Source: JAJXWB01 sp046349215 (GTDB lineage Bacteria; Pseudomonadota; Alphaproteobacteria; Rhizobiales; Beijerinckiaceae). Taken from it: a stretch of 64,000 nt of DNA. The notes beneath the pieces were generated by a model. It worked only from the letters and a program-made list of their open reading frames with translations. It did not search any database and had not been told where the DNA came from. Below are positions 51,607-60,606 of the stretch, piece after piece; the stretch's first letter is position 1, and each line of letters opens with the position of its first letter. The position numbers and the translations under genes were made by a program. The stretch lies in assembly GCA_046349215.1 (NCBI GenBank), contig JAXMCV010000001.1, positions 310,001 through 374,000 on the forward strand, read 5' to 3'.

Positions 51607-52881
51607 CTATCCGATGAGAATGGCGCGGATGTCGTTCACATTGGTCATGGTCGGGCCGGTGCGAACGAGATCGCCGATCTGATCGAAAAATGTGTAGGAG
51701 TCATGGCCGGCAAGCAGCGCGCGCGCGTCGAGACCGGCTTTCTGTGCACGCGCCAGCGTATCGGGCGCGACGATGGCGCCGGCCGCGTCTTCGGTGCCGT
51801 CTATGCCGTCGCTGTCGCCGGCGATCGCCCAGATTCGCTCAGCGCCGGACAACGTCAGCGCGAGCGACAGCAGGAATTCTGTGTTGCGGCCGCCGCGACC
51901 GGCGGGCCCCTTGCCGATCGATACGGTCGTCTCACCGCCCGACAAAAGCACCGCAGGCGTTACGACCGGCTGGCCGTGTCGTTCGACCGAGCGTGCAATG
52001 CCGGCCATGAGAATGCCGGCGTCGCGCGCCTCGCCTTCCAGCGCATCGCCGAGAATGAGCGGCGTCAGGCCGTCCTTCCGCGCGGCTTCCGCCGCAGCGC
52101 GCAAGGCAAGCACAGGCGCCGCAATGATCCGCACATCGGCCTCGATCTCCCCCGCCTTCGGCGTCTCGTCGCCCCTGTCGAGCGCCGCGCGTGCGGTCGG
52201 CGTCAGGTCGAGAGCGTAGCGGGCGACGATCTCGCGCGCCTGCGCCACCGTGCCTGGATCGGGCAGCGTCGGACCGGATGCGATGGCTGCGGGATCGTCG
52301 CCGGGAATGTCGGAAATCACCAGTGTGACGACGCGCGCCGGACGCGCCGCGGCGGCAAGACGTCCCCCCTTGATCGCCGAGAGATGCTTGCGCACGACAT
52401 TCATCTCCGAAATGTTCGCGCCGCTGGCGAGCAGCGCCTTGTTCAGCGCCTGCTTGTCGGCAAGCGACATGCCGGCCGCCGGCGCGGTCATCAGGGCCGA
52501 GCCGCCGCCCGAGACGAGCGCGATCACGAGGTCGTCGGGGCCGAGGCCCGAGACCGCACCCAGCATCCTCCGCGCGGCGACTTCGCTGTTTTCATCCGGC
52601 ACGGGATGCGCGGCCTCGATGATCTCGATGCGGCCGGCAGGAACCGAATAGCCGTAGCGCGTGACGACGACGCCCTGCATCTCGACATCGGGCCAGGCGG
52701 CGTCGAGGCCCGCCGCCATGGCGGCGGACGCCTTGCCGGCACCGACGACGATGCAGCGGCCCTTCGGCTTGTCCGGCAGATGGCGGGCGACCGCGACGCG
52801 CGGATCGGCGCTCGCCACAGCAGCGTCGAAGATGCGCCGCAGGCTTGCGCGCGCCCGCGCGTCGGTCCAGTCGCTCGTCAT
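51607..52881 (-). CDS. ttuD: glycerate 2-kinase / TtuD (MOFRL family)
   Basis: 424 residues from the ATG after GGAG; the longer frame adds 23 residues. Type II glycerate kinase: CIVVGAGKASAAMAAGLD near 45, VSGGGSALMTAPAAGMSLADKQALNKALLASGANISEMNVVRKHLS near 125-170, and the C-terminal MOFRL domain with GRGGRNTEFLLSLAL and the closing TGPTMTNVNDIRAILI. It phosphorylates D-glycerate to 2-phosphoglycerate. The A. vitis homologue ttuD was first called hydroxypyruvate reductase. In this operon it handles the glycerate formed from tartrate by the TtuC product, feeding enolase and then TtuE. Confidence 0.93.
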   Translation of the reverse strand: MTSDWTDARARASLRRIFDAAVASADPRVAVARHLPDKPKGRCIVVGAGKASAAMAAGLDAAWPDVEMQGVVVTRYGYSVPAGRIEIIEAAHPVPDENSEVAARRMLGAVSGLGPDDLVIALVSGGGSALMTAPAAGMSLADKQALNKALLASGANISEMNVVRKHLSAIKGGRLAAAARPARVVTLVISDIPGDDPAAIASGPTLPDPGTVAQAREIVARYALDLTPTARAALDRGDETPKAGEIEADVRIIAAPVLALRAAAEAARKDGLTPLILGDALEGEARDAGILMAGIARSVERHGQPVVTPAVLLSGGETTVSIGKGPAGRGGRNTEFLLSLALTLSGAERIWAIAGDSDGIDGTEDAAGAIVAPDTLARAQKAGLDARALLAGHDSYTFFDQIGDLVRTGPTMTNVNDIRAILIG

Positions 52882-52992
52882 TTCTCCGCTCCCGTCACGG
52901 ACGCCTGTCGCAAGCGAGCCTTTCGCGTAGCCCAGGCGGATCGCATCCATCCCTGTCTATCCGCAATCGCGCGTGAAACGAAGCGATCGAAG

Positions 52993-54069
52993 TCAGGCGT
53001 TTTCGGCCCGGATCGCGCCGATCACGGCATCGGTCACCTTGCGCGTATTGGCCTTGCCGCCGAGATCCGGCGTATGCAGATCCGGGTCGGCGGTCACGCG
53101 CTCGATGGCTTTCATCAGGCGGTCGGCTGCTTTCTTCTCGCCGAGATGCTCCAGCATCATGACCGCAGACCAGAACGTGCCGACGGGATTGGCGATGCCC
53201 TTTCCCATGATGTCGAAGGCCGAGCCGTGAATCGGTTCGAACATGGAGGGGAATTCGCGCTCGGGGTTGAGATTGGCCGTCGGCGCGATGCCGAGCGATC
53301 CTGCGAGCGCGGCCGCCAGATCGGAGAGAATGTCGGCGTGCAGGTTGGTGGCGACGATCGTGTCGATCGTCTCCGGCTTCAGCACCATGCGCATCGTCAT
53401 CGCGTCGACGATCATTTTGTCCCAGGTCACGTCAGGGAATTCCTTCGCGACCTCGGCCGCGCATTCGTCCCACATGACCATCGCGTAACGCTGCGCGTTG
53501 GACTTGGTTACCACCGTCAGAAGCTTGCGTGGGCGCGACTGCGCCAGCCGGAATGCGAAACGGATGACGCGCGTGACGCCAGCGCGCGTCATCATCGAGA
53601 CATCCGTCGCCGCCTCGATCGGCAGGCCCTGGTGGACGCGGCCTCCGACGCCGGAATATTCGCCTTCGGAATTCTCCCGGACAATCACCCAGTCGAGTTC
53701 GGGACCGCTGACCTTGCGCAAGGGCGAAGTGATGCCCGGCAGGATACGGGTCGGACGCACGTTGGCGTATTGGTCGAACGGCTGGCAGATGGCGAGCCGC
53801 AATCCCCACAGCGTGATGTGATCGGGAATGTCGGGATGGCCGGCAGAACCGAACAGGATCGCGTCATGCTTCCTGATCTGCTCGCGGCCGTCTTCCGGCA
53901 TCATGCGGCCGTGCTTCTTGTAGTACTCGCCGCCCCAGTCGAAATGATCGAATTGGAAGGCGAAGTTTCCGTCGCGCGCGGCCAGCGCCTTCAGCACCTC
54001 GACGCCGGCGTCCACGACTTCCGTGCCGATGCCGTCACCCGGAATGGCTGCGATCCTGTAGGTCTTCAT
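52993..54069 (-). CDS. ttuC: tartrate dehydrogenase/decarboxylase (D-malate dehydrogenase family)
   Basis: 358 residues of the isocitrate/isopropylmalate dehydrogenase fold. The start YRIAAIPGDGIGTEVVDAGVEVLKAL and the block GLRLAICQPFDQYANVRPTRILPG are the TtuC/DmlA signature; the NAD/metal motif is HADILSDLAAALAGSLGIAPTANLNPE and EPIHGSAFDIMGKGIANPVG. It oxidises tartrate with NAD and Mn, giving oxaloglycolate and, by decarboxylation and reduction, D-glycerate; D-malate is an alternative substrate. Position between ttuB and ttuD favours tartrate. Confidence 0.94.
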   Translation of the reverse strand: MKTYRIAAIPGDGIGTEVVDAGVEVLKALAARDGNFAFQFDHFDWGGEYYKKHGRMMPEDGREQIRKHDAILFGSAGHPDIPDHITLWGLRLAICQPFDQYANVRPTRILPGITSPLRKVSGPELDWVIVRENSEGEYSGVGGRVHQGLPIEAATDVSMMTRAGVTRVIRFAFRLAQSRPRKLLTVVTKSNAQRYAMVMWDECAAEVAKEFPDVTWDKMIVDAMTMRMVLKPETIDTIVATNLHADILSDLAAALAGSLGIAPTANLNPEREFPSMFEPIHGSAFDIMGKGIANPVGTFWSAVMMLEHLGEKKAADRLMKAIERVTADPDLHTPDLGGKANTRKVTDAVIGAIRAENA

Positions 54070-54078
54070 GTCGATCTC

Positions 54079-55383
54079 TCAATGGCTGGAAGGGATGGCG
54101 CCGGCCGCCGGCCGGCGGCCGATGGAGCGGGCGAGGACGAGGGTCAGCACGGCGGAGAGCACGAGCAGGCCCGAGACAAACCATAGGCCGCCGGCGAAGC
54201 TGCCGGTCTGGTCCTTGATCCAGCCGATCATCGCCGGGCCCCCGAAGCCGCCGAGATTGCCGATCGAGTTGATCGTGGCGATGCCGGCGGCTGCCGCAGG
54301 TCCGGACAGGAACAGCGTCGGCATGGACCACAGCGGCGGCTTGGCGGCGCTGATGCCGACATTGACGAGGACCAGCGAGGCAACGACCGCGACCACGCTG
54401 CTGGCAATGCCCGCCAGCGCAAGGCCCACCGCCGCCGCCACGCAGGCGATGACCACGTGCCAGGTGCGCTCGTTGGTCCGATCCGAATGCCACGACCACA
54501 GATACATTGCGATGACGGCGATCGTCGGCGGCACGGCGTTGAGAAAGCCGACCTGCATGTTGGACAGACCGAAGCCCTTGATGATTTGCGGTGCCCAGAC
54601 GCCGAGCGTGTAAAGGCCAGCCGAGGTTCCGAAATAGACGAGCGCCAGCGCCAGCACGCGCACGTCCGCGAGACCCTTCCAGATGGAATGACTCGCCGTC
54701 GCCGCCTTGTCCGCGCGTTCTGCGTTCATCGTTTCAACAAGCCATGCGCGCTCGTCGTCCTTCAGCCATTTCGCATCCTCGGGCTTGTCGGTCATGTAGG
54801 CGAGCACGACAAAGCCGAGAATGACGGCCGGAACGGCTTCCAGCAGGAACAGCCATTGCCAGCCGCGCAGGCCCATGATGCCGTCCATCTCGAGCAGCGC
54901 GCTCGACAGCGGCGAACCGAGCACGGTCGAGAGCGGCGCCGCCGCCATGAACAGCGACGTGGCGGCGGCGCGCTGGCGCGCCGGAAACCAGTAGGACAGA
55001 TAGAGAATGATGCCGGGGAAGAAGCCGGCTTCAGCCGCGCCCAGAAGAAAGCGCAGGATGTAGAAGCTGGTCTGGCCCTGCACGAAGGCCATGGCAGCCG
55101 AGACGATGCCCCAGGTAATCATCACGCGGGCGATCCAAAGCCGCGCGCCGACCTTGTCGAGGATGATGTTGGAAGGCACCTCGAACAGGAAATAGCCCCA
55201 GAAGAAGATGCCGGCGCCGAAGCCAAAGACCGAGGCGGTGAAGCCGAGGTCCTTGTTCATGGTCAGCGACGCGAAACCGATGTTCACGCGGTCGATGAAG
55301 GCCACGAAATACAGAAGCATGATGAAAGGCACGATGCGCAATGAAATCCTGCGCAAGGTCCGCGCCTGAAGCTCGTCCGCCAT
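54079..55383 (-). CDS. ttuB: MFS tartrate transporter (anion:cation symporter family)
   Basis: 434 residues, twelve membrane helices. The first helix region LRRISLRIVPFIMLLYFVAFIDRVNIGFASLTMNKDLG is diagnostic of the ACS family (tartrate, galactarate, phthalate porters). The large central loop has KWLKDDERAWLVETMNAE, also typical. First gene of the ttuB-C-D-E operon, 9 bases before ttuC. Divergent from the LysR regulator with a 45-bp inverted-repeat arrangement in between, so induction through that protein is likely. Confidence 0.92.
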   Translation of the reverse strand: MADELQARTLRRISLRIVPFIMLLYFVAFIDRVNIGFASLTMNKDLGFTASVFGFGAGIFFWGYFLFEVPSNIILDKVGARLWIARVMITWGIVSAAMAFVQGQTSFYILRFLLGAAEAGFFPGIILYLSYWFPARQRAAATSLFMAAAPLSTVLGSPLSSALLEMDGIMGLRGWQWLFLLEAVPAVILGFVVLAYMTDKPEDAKWLKDDERAWLVETMNAERADKAATASHSIWKGLADVRVLALALVYFGTSAGLYTLGVWAPQIIKGFGLSNMQVGFLNAVPPTIAVIAMYLWSWHSDRTNERTWHVVIACVAAAVGLALAGIASSVVAVVASLVLVNVGISAAKPPLWSMPTLFLSGPAAAAGIATINSIGNLGGFGGPAMIGWIKDQTGSFAGGLWFVSGLLVLSAVLTLVLARSIGRRPAAGAIPSSH

Positions 55384-55461
55384 CCCCGGTCTCCCTAGAC
55401 CTTGTTGTGTTGGCGCGTTTTCGCGCTTCCGGCAGATACAGGGAGTTCGGGTCCGGTCTCA

Positions 55462-55506
55462 ATATCCGCTGGATTATACAATAACATGACATAATATAGC
55501 GGATAT
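55462..55506. promoter_or_regulatory. LysR operator between ttuA and ttuB
   Basis: ATATCCGCT (55462-55470) is repeated in perfect inverted form as AGCGGATAT (55498-55506), 27 bases apart. Inside it is a second, AT-rich inverted pair ATTAT / ATAAT. The right arm covers the ATG of the LysR gene, so binding there would block its own translation start region and promoter. Confidence 0.6.
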
Positions 55507-56422
55507 GGAACTGCATCAGCTCCGCTGCTTCCTCGCCGCCGCCGAGGAACTGCATTTCGGCCGCGCGGCGCTACGCCTGCAGATGCTGCCATCGGCGCTC
55601 GGCCGGCAGATTAGGCTGCTCGAGGAAGACCTCGGCGCCCGCCTGTTCGAGCGGACGACGCGCGCCGTGGGGCTGACCGAGGACGGCGAGCGTCTCGTGC
55701 GCGAAGCGCGCGGCCTGCTCATCCAGGCGGAAGCGATCGAGGCGGGATTTCGCGACGCAAGGCGGCAGCCGCGCGCGCGGCGTTTCCGTATCGGCGCCAT
55801 CGACAGCGCAGCAGCAGGTCTCCTGCCGGCGCTGCTGCGCGACATTCACGCGCGCCATCCCTCGGTCGCAGTTCAATTGCTGGAAGACAAGACGGTGCGT
55901 CTGCTGCCCAAGATACTTTCGGGCGCGCTCGACCTCGCCTTCGTAAGGCCGCCGGAACGGCCGGACAGGCGTCTCGAATTCATGCCGCTGTTCGAGGAGA
56001 CGGCGGTGGTCGCGGTTGCGCGCACGCATGCCCTCGCGAAGCGCAAGATCGTCTCGCTGAAAGATATTGCCGAGGAACCGCTGATCGTCCCGGACCGCCG
56101 CTCGCGCCCGCATAGCCACGATCTGACGATGCGGCTGTTCGCGCACGCGAACCTCCGCCCGCGCATCGCCGAGGTCGCCGACGAAAAGCAGACGATCGTC
56201 CATCTGGTCGCCGAGCGACTGGGCGCGGCAATCGTGCCGCGCTGGACGTCGCGCATCGCAATACCGGGCGTACGTTATCTGCCGTTGCGCCTTCCGGTCG
56301 GGCGCAGGCTCGGTCGCCTGCCGCTCGCCGCGGTCTGGCTGAAGGGCTCGCGCGACGAAACGCGCGAGGCCGCGCTCGCCGTCCTGCGCAGCAATCTCGA
56401 CGCCTATGCGAAGACAGCGTGA
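55505..56422 (+). CDS. ttuA: LysR-type regulator of the tartrate operon
   Basis: 305 residues. Winged helix at the N-terminus MELHQLRCFLAAAEELHFGRAALRLQMLPSALGRQIRLLEEDLGARLFERTTRAVGLTEDG; this is the BenM/CatM-like subgroup (LHFGRAA). The effector domain starts near residue 93 (RFRIGAIDSAAAGLLPALL). It is divergent from ttuB, as ttuA is in A. vitis, and so is the expected tartrate-responsive activator. There is no SD; the bases before the ATG are part of the inverted repeat, which suggests a leaderless or very short-leader mRNA. Confidence 0.85.
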   Translation: MELHQLRCFLAAAEELHFGRAALRLQMLPSALGRQIRLLEEDLGARLFERTTRAVGLTEDGERLVREARGLLIQAEAIEAGFRDARRQPRARRFRIGAIDSAAAGLLPALLRDIHARHPSVAVQLLEDKTVRLLPKILSGALDLAFVRPPERPDRRLEFMPLFEETAVVAVARTHALAKRKIVSLKDIAEEPLIVPDRRSRPHSHDLTMRLFAHANLRPRIAEVADEKQTIVHLVAERLGAAIVPRWTSRIAIPGVRYLPLRLPVGRRLGRLPLAAVWLKGSRDETREAALAVLRSNLDAYAKTA

Positions 56423-56432
56423 GGGCGCGCAA

Positions 56433-57188
56433 TCAGTCGCGACCGAACGTCTCGTCGAAGGAATAGCCGGCTCCGCGCACGGTACGGATCGGATCGCGCT
56501 CGCGCCCGCGCACCAGCGCCTTGCGCAGGCGCCCGACATGCACGTCGACCGTGCGCTCGTCGATCTCGGCGGAAAGCCCCCAGACCGAATCGAGCAATTG
56601 CGCGCGCGAAAACACGCGTCCCGGCTTTTCCAGCAGATATTCGAGCAGCCGGAATTCGGTCGGGCCGAGGTGGATGTCGCGGCCGGCGCGGCGCACGCGA
56701 CGCGTCTCGCGGTCGAGATCAATGTCGCCGGCCGAAAGCTTCGCTGCGACCCGCTCGGGCTTCACCCGGCGCAACAGCGACCGGACGCGCGCCATCAGTT
56801 CGGGCACGGAAAACGGCTTGACCACATAATCGTCTGCTCCGACCGACAGCCCGCGCACGCGCTCCGTTTCCTCGCCGCGCGCCGTCAGCATGATGACCGG
56901 CAATGCGCGCGTCTCGTCGCGGGCCCGCAGACGTCGGCAGATTTCCAGCCCCGAAACGCCCGGCAGCATCCAGTCGAGGATAACAAGGTCCGGCTCACTT
57001 TCCGCGATGCGGATTTCGGCCTCGTCTCCGCGCTCGACGCGCTCGACGGCGTAGCCTTCCGCTTCCAGATTGTAAGCGAGCAGAAGACCCAAAGCCTGTT
57101 CGTCCTCCACGACGAGCACGCGCGGGGCCCTGCCCTGCGCTGGGCTCCTGGGTAGAGTGGCGTCCGTCCTGTCCATGTCGGTCCTCAT
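56433..57188 (-). CDS. phoB: phosphate regulon response regulator
   Basis: 251 residues. Receiver: VVEDEQALGLLLAYNL, phospho-Asp in LVILDWMLPGVSGLE near 73, ILTARGE, VKPFSVPEL. The C-terminal winged helix is PhoB-like (HLGPTEFRLLEYLLEKPGRVFSRAQLLDSVWG, ERTVDVHVGRLRKAL, IRTVRGAGYSFDE). The N-terminus has about 20 extra residues; a start at MDRTD four codons later is possible, but the first ATG overlaps the phoU stop (ATGA). It activates genes with Pho boxes, including pstS here. The cognate kinase phoR is not in the window. Confidence 0.95.
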   Translation of the reverse strand: MRTDMDRTDATLPRSPAQGRAPRVLVVEDEQALGLLLAYNLEAEGYAVERVERGDEAEIRIAESEPDLVILDWMLPGVSGLEICRRLRARDETRALPVIMLTARGEETERVRGLSVGADDYVVKPFSVPELMARVRSLLRRVKPERVAAKLSAGDIDLDRETRRVRRAGRDIHLGPTEFRLLEYLLEKPGRVFSRAQLLDSVWGLSAEIDERTVDVHVGRLRKALVRGRERDPIRTVRGAGYSFDETFGRD

Positions 57189-57886
57189 GCGCCGCCCACC
57201 CTGGCGGTTGCGCCCTTCGGCCGTTCGATCTGCGGCGCCTCGCCGGTGACCAGGTAGATGATCGTTTCGGCTATGTTGGTCGTATGGTCGCCTATGCGTT
57301 CGATGTTCTTGGAACAGAACAGCAGATGGGTGCAGAAGGTGATGTTGCGCGGATCTTCCATCATGAAGGTCAGAAGGTCACGAAACACCGAATCTTCCAG
57401 CGCGTCCAGTTCGACGTCACGAGTCCAGACGGCGCGCGCCCTGTCCACGTCGCGCTGGGCATAGGCATCCAGCACATCCTTGAGCTGGAGGGCCGCGCAT
57501 TCATGCATGGACCTGATACCGACGATCGCGCGCGCAAGCCGCGCCTCAGGCGCGATCTTCATGGCGCGTTTGGCAATGCTCTTGGCCAGGTCGCCGATCC
57601 GCTCGAGATCCCCGGCGATGCGGAAGGCCGCGACACATTCGCGCAGGTCGATGGCCATCGGCTGACGGCGCGCGATGGTGAGAATGGCGTCGTCTTCTAT
57701 ATCGCGCTGCAGGGCGTCGAGCCGCGCATCGGCCGCGACGACCTTCTTCGCAAGTTCCTGGTCGAGGCTGGCGAGGGCGTCCATCGCGTCGGAAAGCAAT
57801 TGTTCCGATATGCCGCCCATTTCCGCGATCCGCCGACCGAGCTCGTCGAGCTCCCGGTCGTAGGACCTGACAATATGATCGCTCAT
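57185..57886 (-). CDS. phoU: phosphate signalling regulator PhoU
   Basis: 233 residues forming the two three-helix PhoU bundles, each with the metal-binding E/DxxxD motif: ELDELGRRIAEMGG at the N-terminus, LERIGDLAKSIAKRA near 94-108 and NIERIGDHTTNIAETIIYLVTGE near 193-215. It relays the phosphate-replete state from the Pst transporter to PhoR and limits uptake. It lies 24 bases behind pstB and overlaps phoB. Confidence 0.96.
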   Translation of the reverse strand: MSDHIVRSYDRELDELGRRIAEMGGISEQLLSDAMDALASLDQELAKKVVAADARLDALQRDIEDDAILTIARRQPMAIDLRECVAAFRIAGDLERIGDLAKSIAKRAMKIAPEARLARAIVGIRSMHECAALQLKDVLDAYAQRDVDRARAVWTRDVELDALEDSVFRDLLTFMMEDPRNITFCTHLLFCSKNIERIGDHTTNIAETIIYLVTGEAPQIERPKGATARVGGA

Positions 57887-57910
57887 TGCGGGTCTCCTCT
57901 CCGGCGCGGC

Positions 57911-58732
57911 TCAGCCGAAACGGCCGGTGATGTAGTCCTGGGTCTGCTTCTTCTCGGGATGCGTGAACAGGCGCTTCGTGGGGCCGAACTCGATCAGCTC
58001 GCCGAGATACATGAAGGCCGTGTATTTCGAGACGCGTGCGGCCTGCTGCATGTTGTGGGTGACGATGGCGATCGTGTATTTCTCGCGCAATTCGTCGATC
58101 AGTTCCTCGACCTTGGCGGTCGAGATCGGATCGAGCGCCGAGCACGGCTCGTCGAACAGGATGACCTCCGGGTGGATCGCCACGGTGCGGGCGATGCACA
58201 GTCGCTGCTGCTGGCCACCGGAAAGGCCGAGCCCGCTCATGTGCAGCTTATCCTTCACTTCCTCCCAGAGCGCGGCGCCGCGCAGGGCCTGCTCGACGCG
58301 GCCGTCCATCTCGCTCTTCGGCAGCTTCTCGTAGAGACGGATGCCGAAGGCGATGTTGTCGTAGATGGTCATCGGAAATGGCGTCGGCTTCTGAAAGACC
58401 ATGCCGACCTGCGAGCGCAGCAGGTTCAGATCCTGCTTCGGCGACAGGATGTTTCTGCCGTCGAGAAGGATTTCCCCTTCTGCGCGCTGGTTCGGATAGA
58501 GATCGTACATGCGGTTCAAGACCCGCAGGAGCGTCGACTTGCCGCAACCGGACGGGCCGATGAAGGCCGTAACTTCGTTGGCGCAGATCGGCAGGCTGAT
58601 CGACTTCAGCGCCTTGTGGGCGCCGTAGTAGAAATCGACATTGCGGACATCTATCTTGACCGCTTCGCCGTCGACCACGGGTGGTGGAACGACGCCGGAC
58701 GATCCGGGTTCGTTTGCGACTGCAAGCGTCAT
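57911..58732 (-). CDS. pstB: phosphate ABC transporter ATP-binding protein
   Basis: 273 residues from the ATG that overlaps the pstA stop; GGAG is 9 bases upstream. Walker A GPSGCGKST, Q loop VFQKPTPFPMTIYDNIAFG, signature LSGGQQQRLCIARTVA, Walker B VILFDEPCSALDP and the switch His in IVTHNMQQA are all intact. The N-terminal 25 residues (NEPGSSGVVPPPVVDGE) are a variable extension. It powers phosphate import through PstCA. The longer frame fused across pstA is a shadow. Confidence 0.97.
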   Translation of the reverse strand: MTLAVANEPGSSGVVPPPVVDGEAVKIDVRNVDFYYGAHKALKSISLPICANEVTAFIGPSGCGKSTLLRVLNRMYDLYPNQRAEGEILLDGRNILSPKQDLNLLRSQVGMVFQKPTPFPMTIYDNIAFGIRLYEKLPKSEMDGRVEQALRGAALWEEVKDKLHMSGLGLSGGQQQRLCIARTVAIHPEVILFDEPCSALDPISTAKVEELIDELREKYTIAIVTHNMQQAARVSKYTAFMYLGELIEFGPTKRLFTHPEKKQTQDYITGRFG

Positions 58733-59574
58733 TTTTTGGCGCTCCTCGAGGAAAGCGTGCGAGCGCCAATGTTGAGCGCGAGCACGGCCGATGTGATGAG
58801 AAGCGCGCCGGCCCAGGCCAGCCGCTTCCAGTTCGGGTCGGGGTTGTTGATGAAATTGTTGATCGTCACGGGGAGGTTCGCCACCTCCCGGGTGAGGTCG
58901 AGATTCCAGAACTGGTTGGACAATGTCGTGAACAGGAGAGGCGCCGTTTCGCCGCTGATGCGCGCCACGGCAAGCAGGACGCCGGTGACGAGTCCGGTTC
59001 GCGCCGCCTTGTAGGCGACCTTCTGGATGATTTTCGACTGCGGCAGGCCGAGGCCCGCCGCCGCCTCGCGCAATTGCTGCGGCACGAGCAGCAGCATGTT
59101 CTCCGTCGTGCGCACGACGACCGGAATGACGATGACGGCGAGCGCCAGCGCGCCGGCGATGCCGGAAAATCCGTGCATGGGAACGACGACGGCGCCGTAG
59201 ATGAACAGGCCGACGATGATCGATGGCGCCGACAGAAGGATGTCGTTGATGAAGCGGACGAGTGTCGTCACCTTCTCGTACCGGCCATATTCGGCCATGT
59301 AGGTGCCAGCCAGCAACCCGATCGGGGCGCCGACGCCCGTCCCGATCGCCGTCAGCACGAGACTGCCGGCGATGGCGTTGGCGAGGCCGCCGCCCTGCGC
59401 GTTGGGCGGCGGCGTGTTCTGCGTGAATATGGCGAGGCTCAACCCGCCGACGCCGTTCCACAGCAGGGTCGCCAGGATGATCAGCAGCCATGCGAGGCCT
59501 AGTCCTGTCGCCGCGACGCACAGGCTCATGACAATTGAACTGCGGCGCTTCCGGCTGGCGTAGAAGTCGGCCAT
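58729..59574 (-). CDS. pstA: phosphate ABC transporter permease PstA
   Basis: 281 residues with six hydrophobic segments. The ABC permease EAA-type loop is ENMLLLVPQQLREAAAGLGLPQSKIIQKVAYKAARTGLVTGVLLAVARISGETAPLLFT. It pairs with PstC to form the membrane channel. One base separates it from pstC and it overlaps pstB by four bases (ATGA). Confidence 0.96.
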   Translation of the reverse strand: MADFYASRKRRSSIVMSLCVAATGLGLAWLLIILATLLWNGVGGLSLAIFTQNTPPPNAQGGGLANAIAGSLVLTAIGTGVGAPIGLLAGTYMAEYGRYEKVTTLVRFINDILLSAPSIIVGLFIYGAVVVPMHGFSGIAGALALAVIVIPVVVRTTENMLLLVPQQLREAAAGLGLPQSKIIQKVAYKAARTGLVTGVLLAVARISGETAPLLFTTLSNQFWNLDLTREVANLPVTINNFINNPDPNWKRLAWAGALLITSAVLALNIGARTLSSRSAKK

Positions 59575-59575
59575 G

Positions 59576-60577
59576 TCAGGCTCCCGTCCGCTTCTCGATG
59601 CGCATCAGCATCAGGCGCGCCGCGGCGAGGACGAAGAAAGTGAGCACGAACAGCAGCAGGCCGAGCAGGATCAGCGCGGACTGGTGCAGGTCGCTCGATT
59701 CGGCGAATTCGCTGGCGATGGCCGCCGAGATGGTCGTCGACGGCGCGAAGATCGAAGACGTGATCTTGAACGAATTGCCGATGACGAAGGTGACCGCCAT
59801 CGTCTCGCCTAGAGCGCGGCCGAGCGCCAGCATCACGCCGCCGATCACGCCAACGCGCGTGTAGGGAATGACGACGTTACTGACAACTTCCCAGGTCGTG
59901 CAACCGATTCCGTAGGCAGCCTCCTTCAGCACCGGCGGCACGGTCATGAACACGTCGCGCGCGATCGAGGTGATGAAGGGCAGGATCATGATCGCCAGAA
60001 CAAGCGATGCGTTGAAGAGCGATAGGTTGCTCGCCGGCCCCTTGAATATTTCGTTCAGCACCGGCACAGGCTTGAAGAAGGCGATCACCGCCGGCTGGAA
60101 ATGCTCGGCCAGGAACGGCCCGAGCACGAAAAATCCCCACATGCCGTAGATGATCGATGGAATGCCGGCGAGCAGTTCGACCGCGGTGGCGATCGGCTGG
60201 CGCAATTTCTGCGGGCAGAGTTCGGTAAGGTATACCGCGATGCCGATGCCGACAGGCACGGCGATGACCATGGCGATCAACGAAGAAACGAGCGTGCCGT
60301 AGATCGGGCCGAGACCGCCGAGGATCGGCTCCGGCAGCGCGTTGGGCGCCCAGCGCTGGCTGACGAGAAAGCCTGCGCCGTATGCGCTGATCGCCGGCCA
60401 CGCGCCGATGATCAGCGAGATGATGATCCCCCCGAGCAGGAGCAATACGATGTATGCGGATATGCGCGTCGACCAGAAGAAGATGCGATCGCTTGTCCGC
60501 AGCGAGGCGAGAACCGCTTCGCGCGATCGCAGCGACACGGTAGCGATGTCATTCGAACTCAAGGTGGCGTCCGTCAC
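59576..60577 (-). CDS. pstC: phosphate ABC transporter permease PstC
   Basis: 333 residues. Six hydrophobic segments after a 30-residue cytoplasmic start. The permease loop reads TVPPVLKEAAYGIGCTTWEVVSNVVIPYTRVGVIGGVMLALGRALGETMAVTFVIGNS, typical of PstC. A longer periplasmic segment after the first helix (SQRWAPNALPEPILGGLGP) matches the family. It lies 63 bases behind pstS, and that gap holds a 26-bp palindrome. Confidence 0.96.
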   Translation of the reverse strand: MTDATLSSNDIATVSLRSREAVLASLRTSDRIFFWSTRISAYIVLLLLGGIIISLIIGAWPAISAYGAGFLVSQRWAPNALPEPILGGLGPIYGTLVSSLIAMVIAVPVGIGIAVYLTELCPQKLRQPIATAVELLAGIPSIIYGMWGFFVLGPFLAEHFQPAVIAFFKPVPVLNEIFKGPASNLSLFNASLVLAIMILPFITSIARDVFMTVPPVLKEAAYGIGCTTWEVVSNVVIPYTRVGVIGGVMLALGRALGETMAVTFVIGNSFKITSSIFAPSTTISAAIASEFAESSDLHQSALILLGLLLFVLTFFVLAAARLMLMRIEKRTGA

Positions 60578-60606
60578 TCTACTGCTCCGCGCGTGTCGGG
60601 AATGAT

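Noticed and set aside
51544..54186. 880-codon open frame opposite ttuD and ttuC
   Set aside because: It spans two real genes and their gap on the other strand, as only a compositional artefact would.
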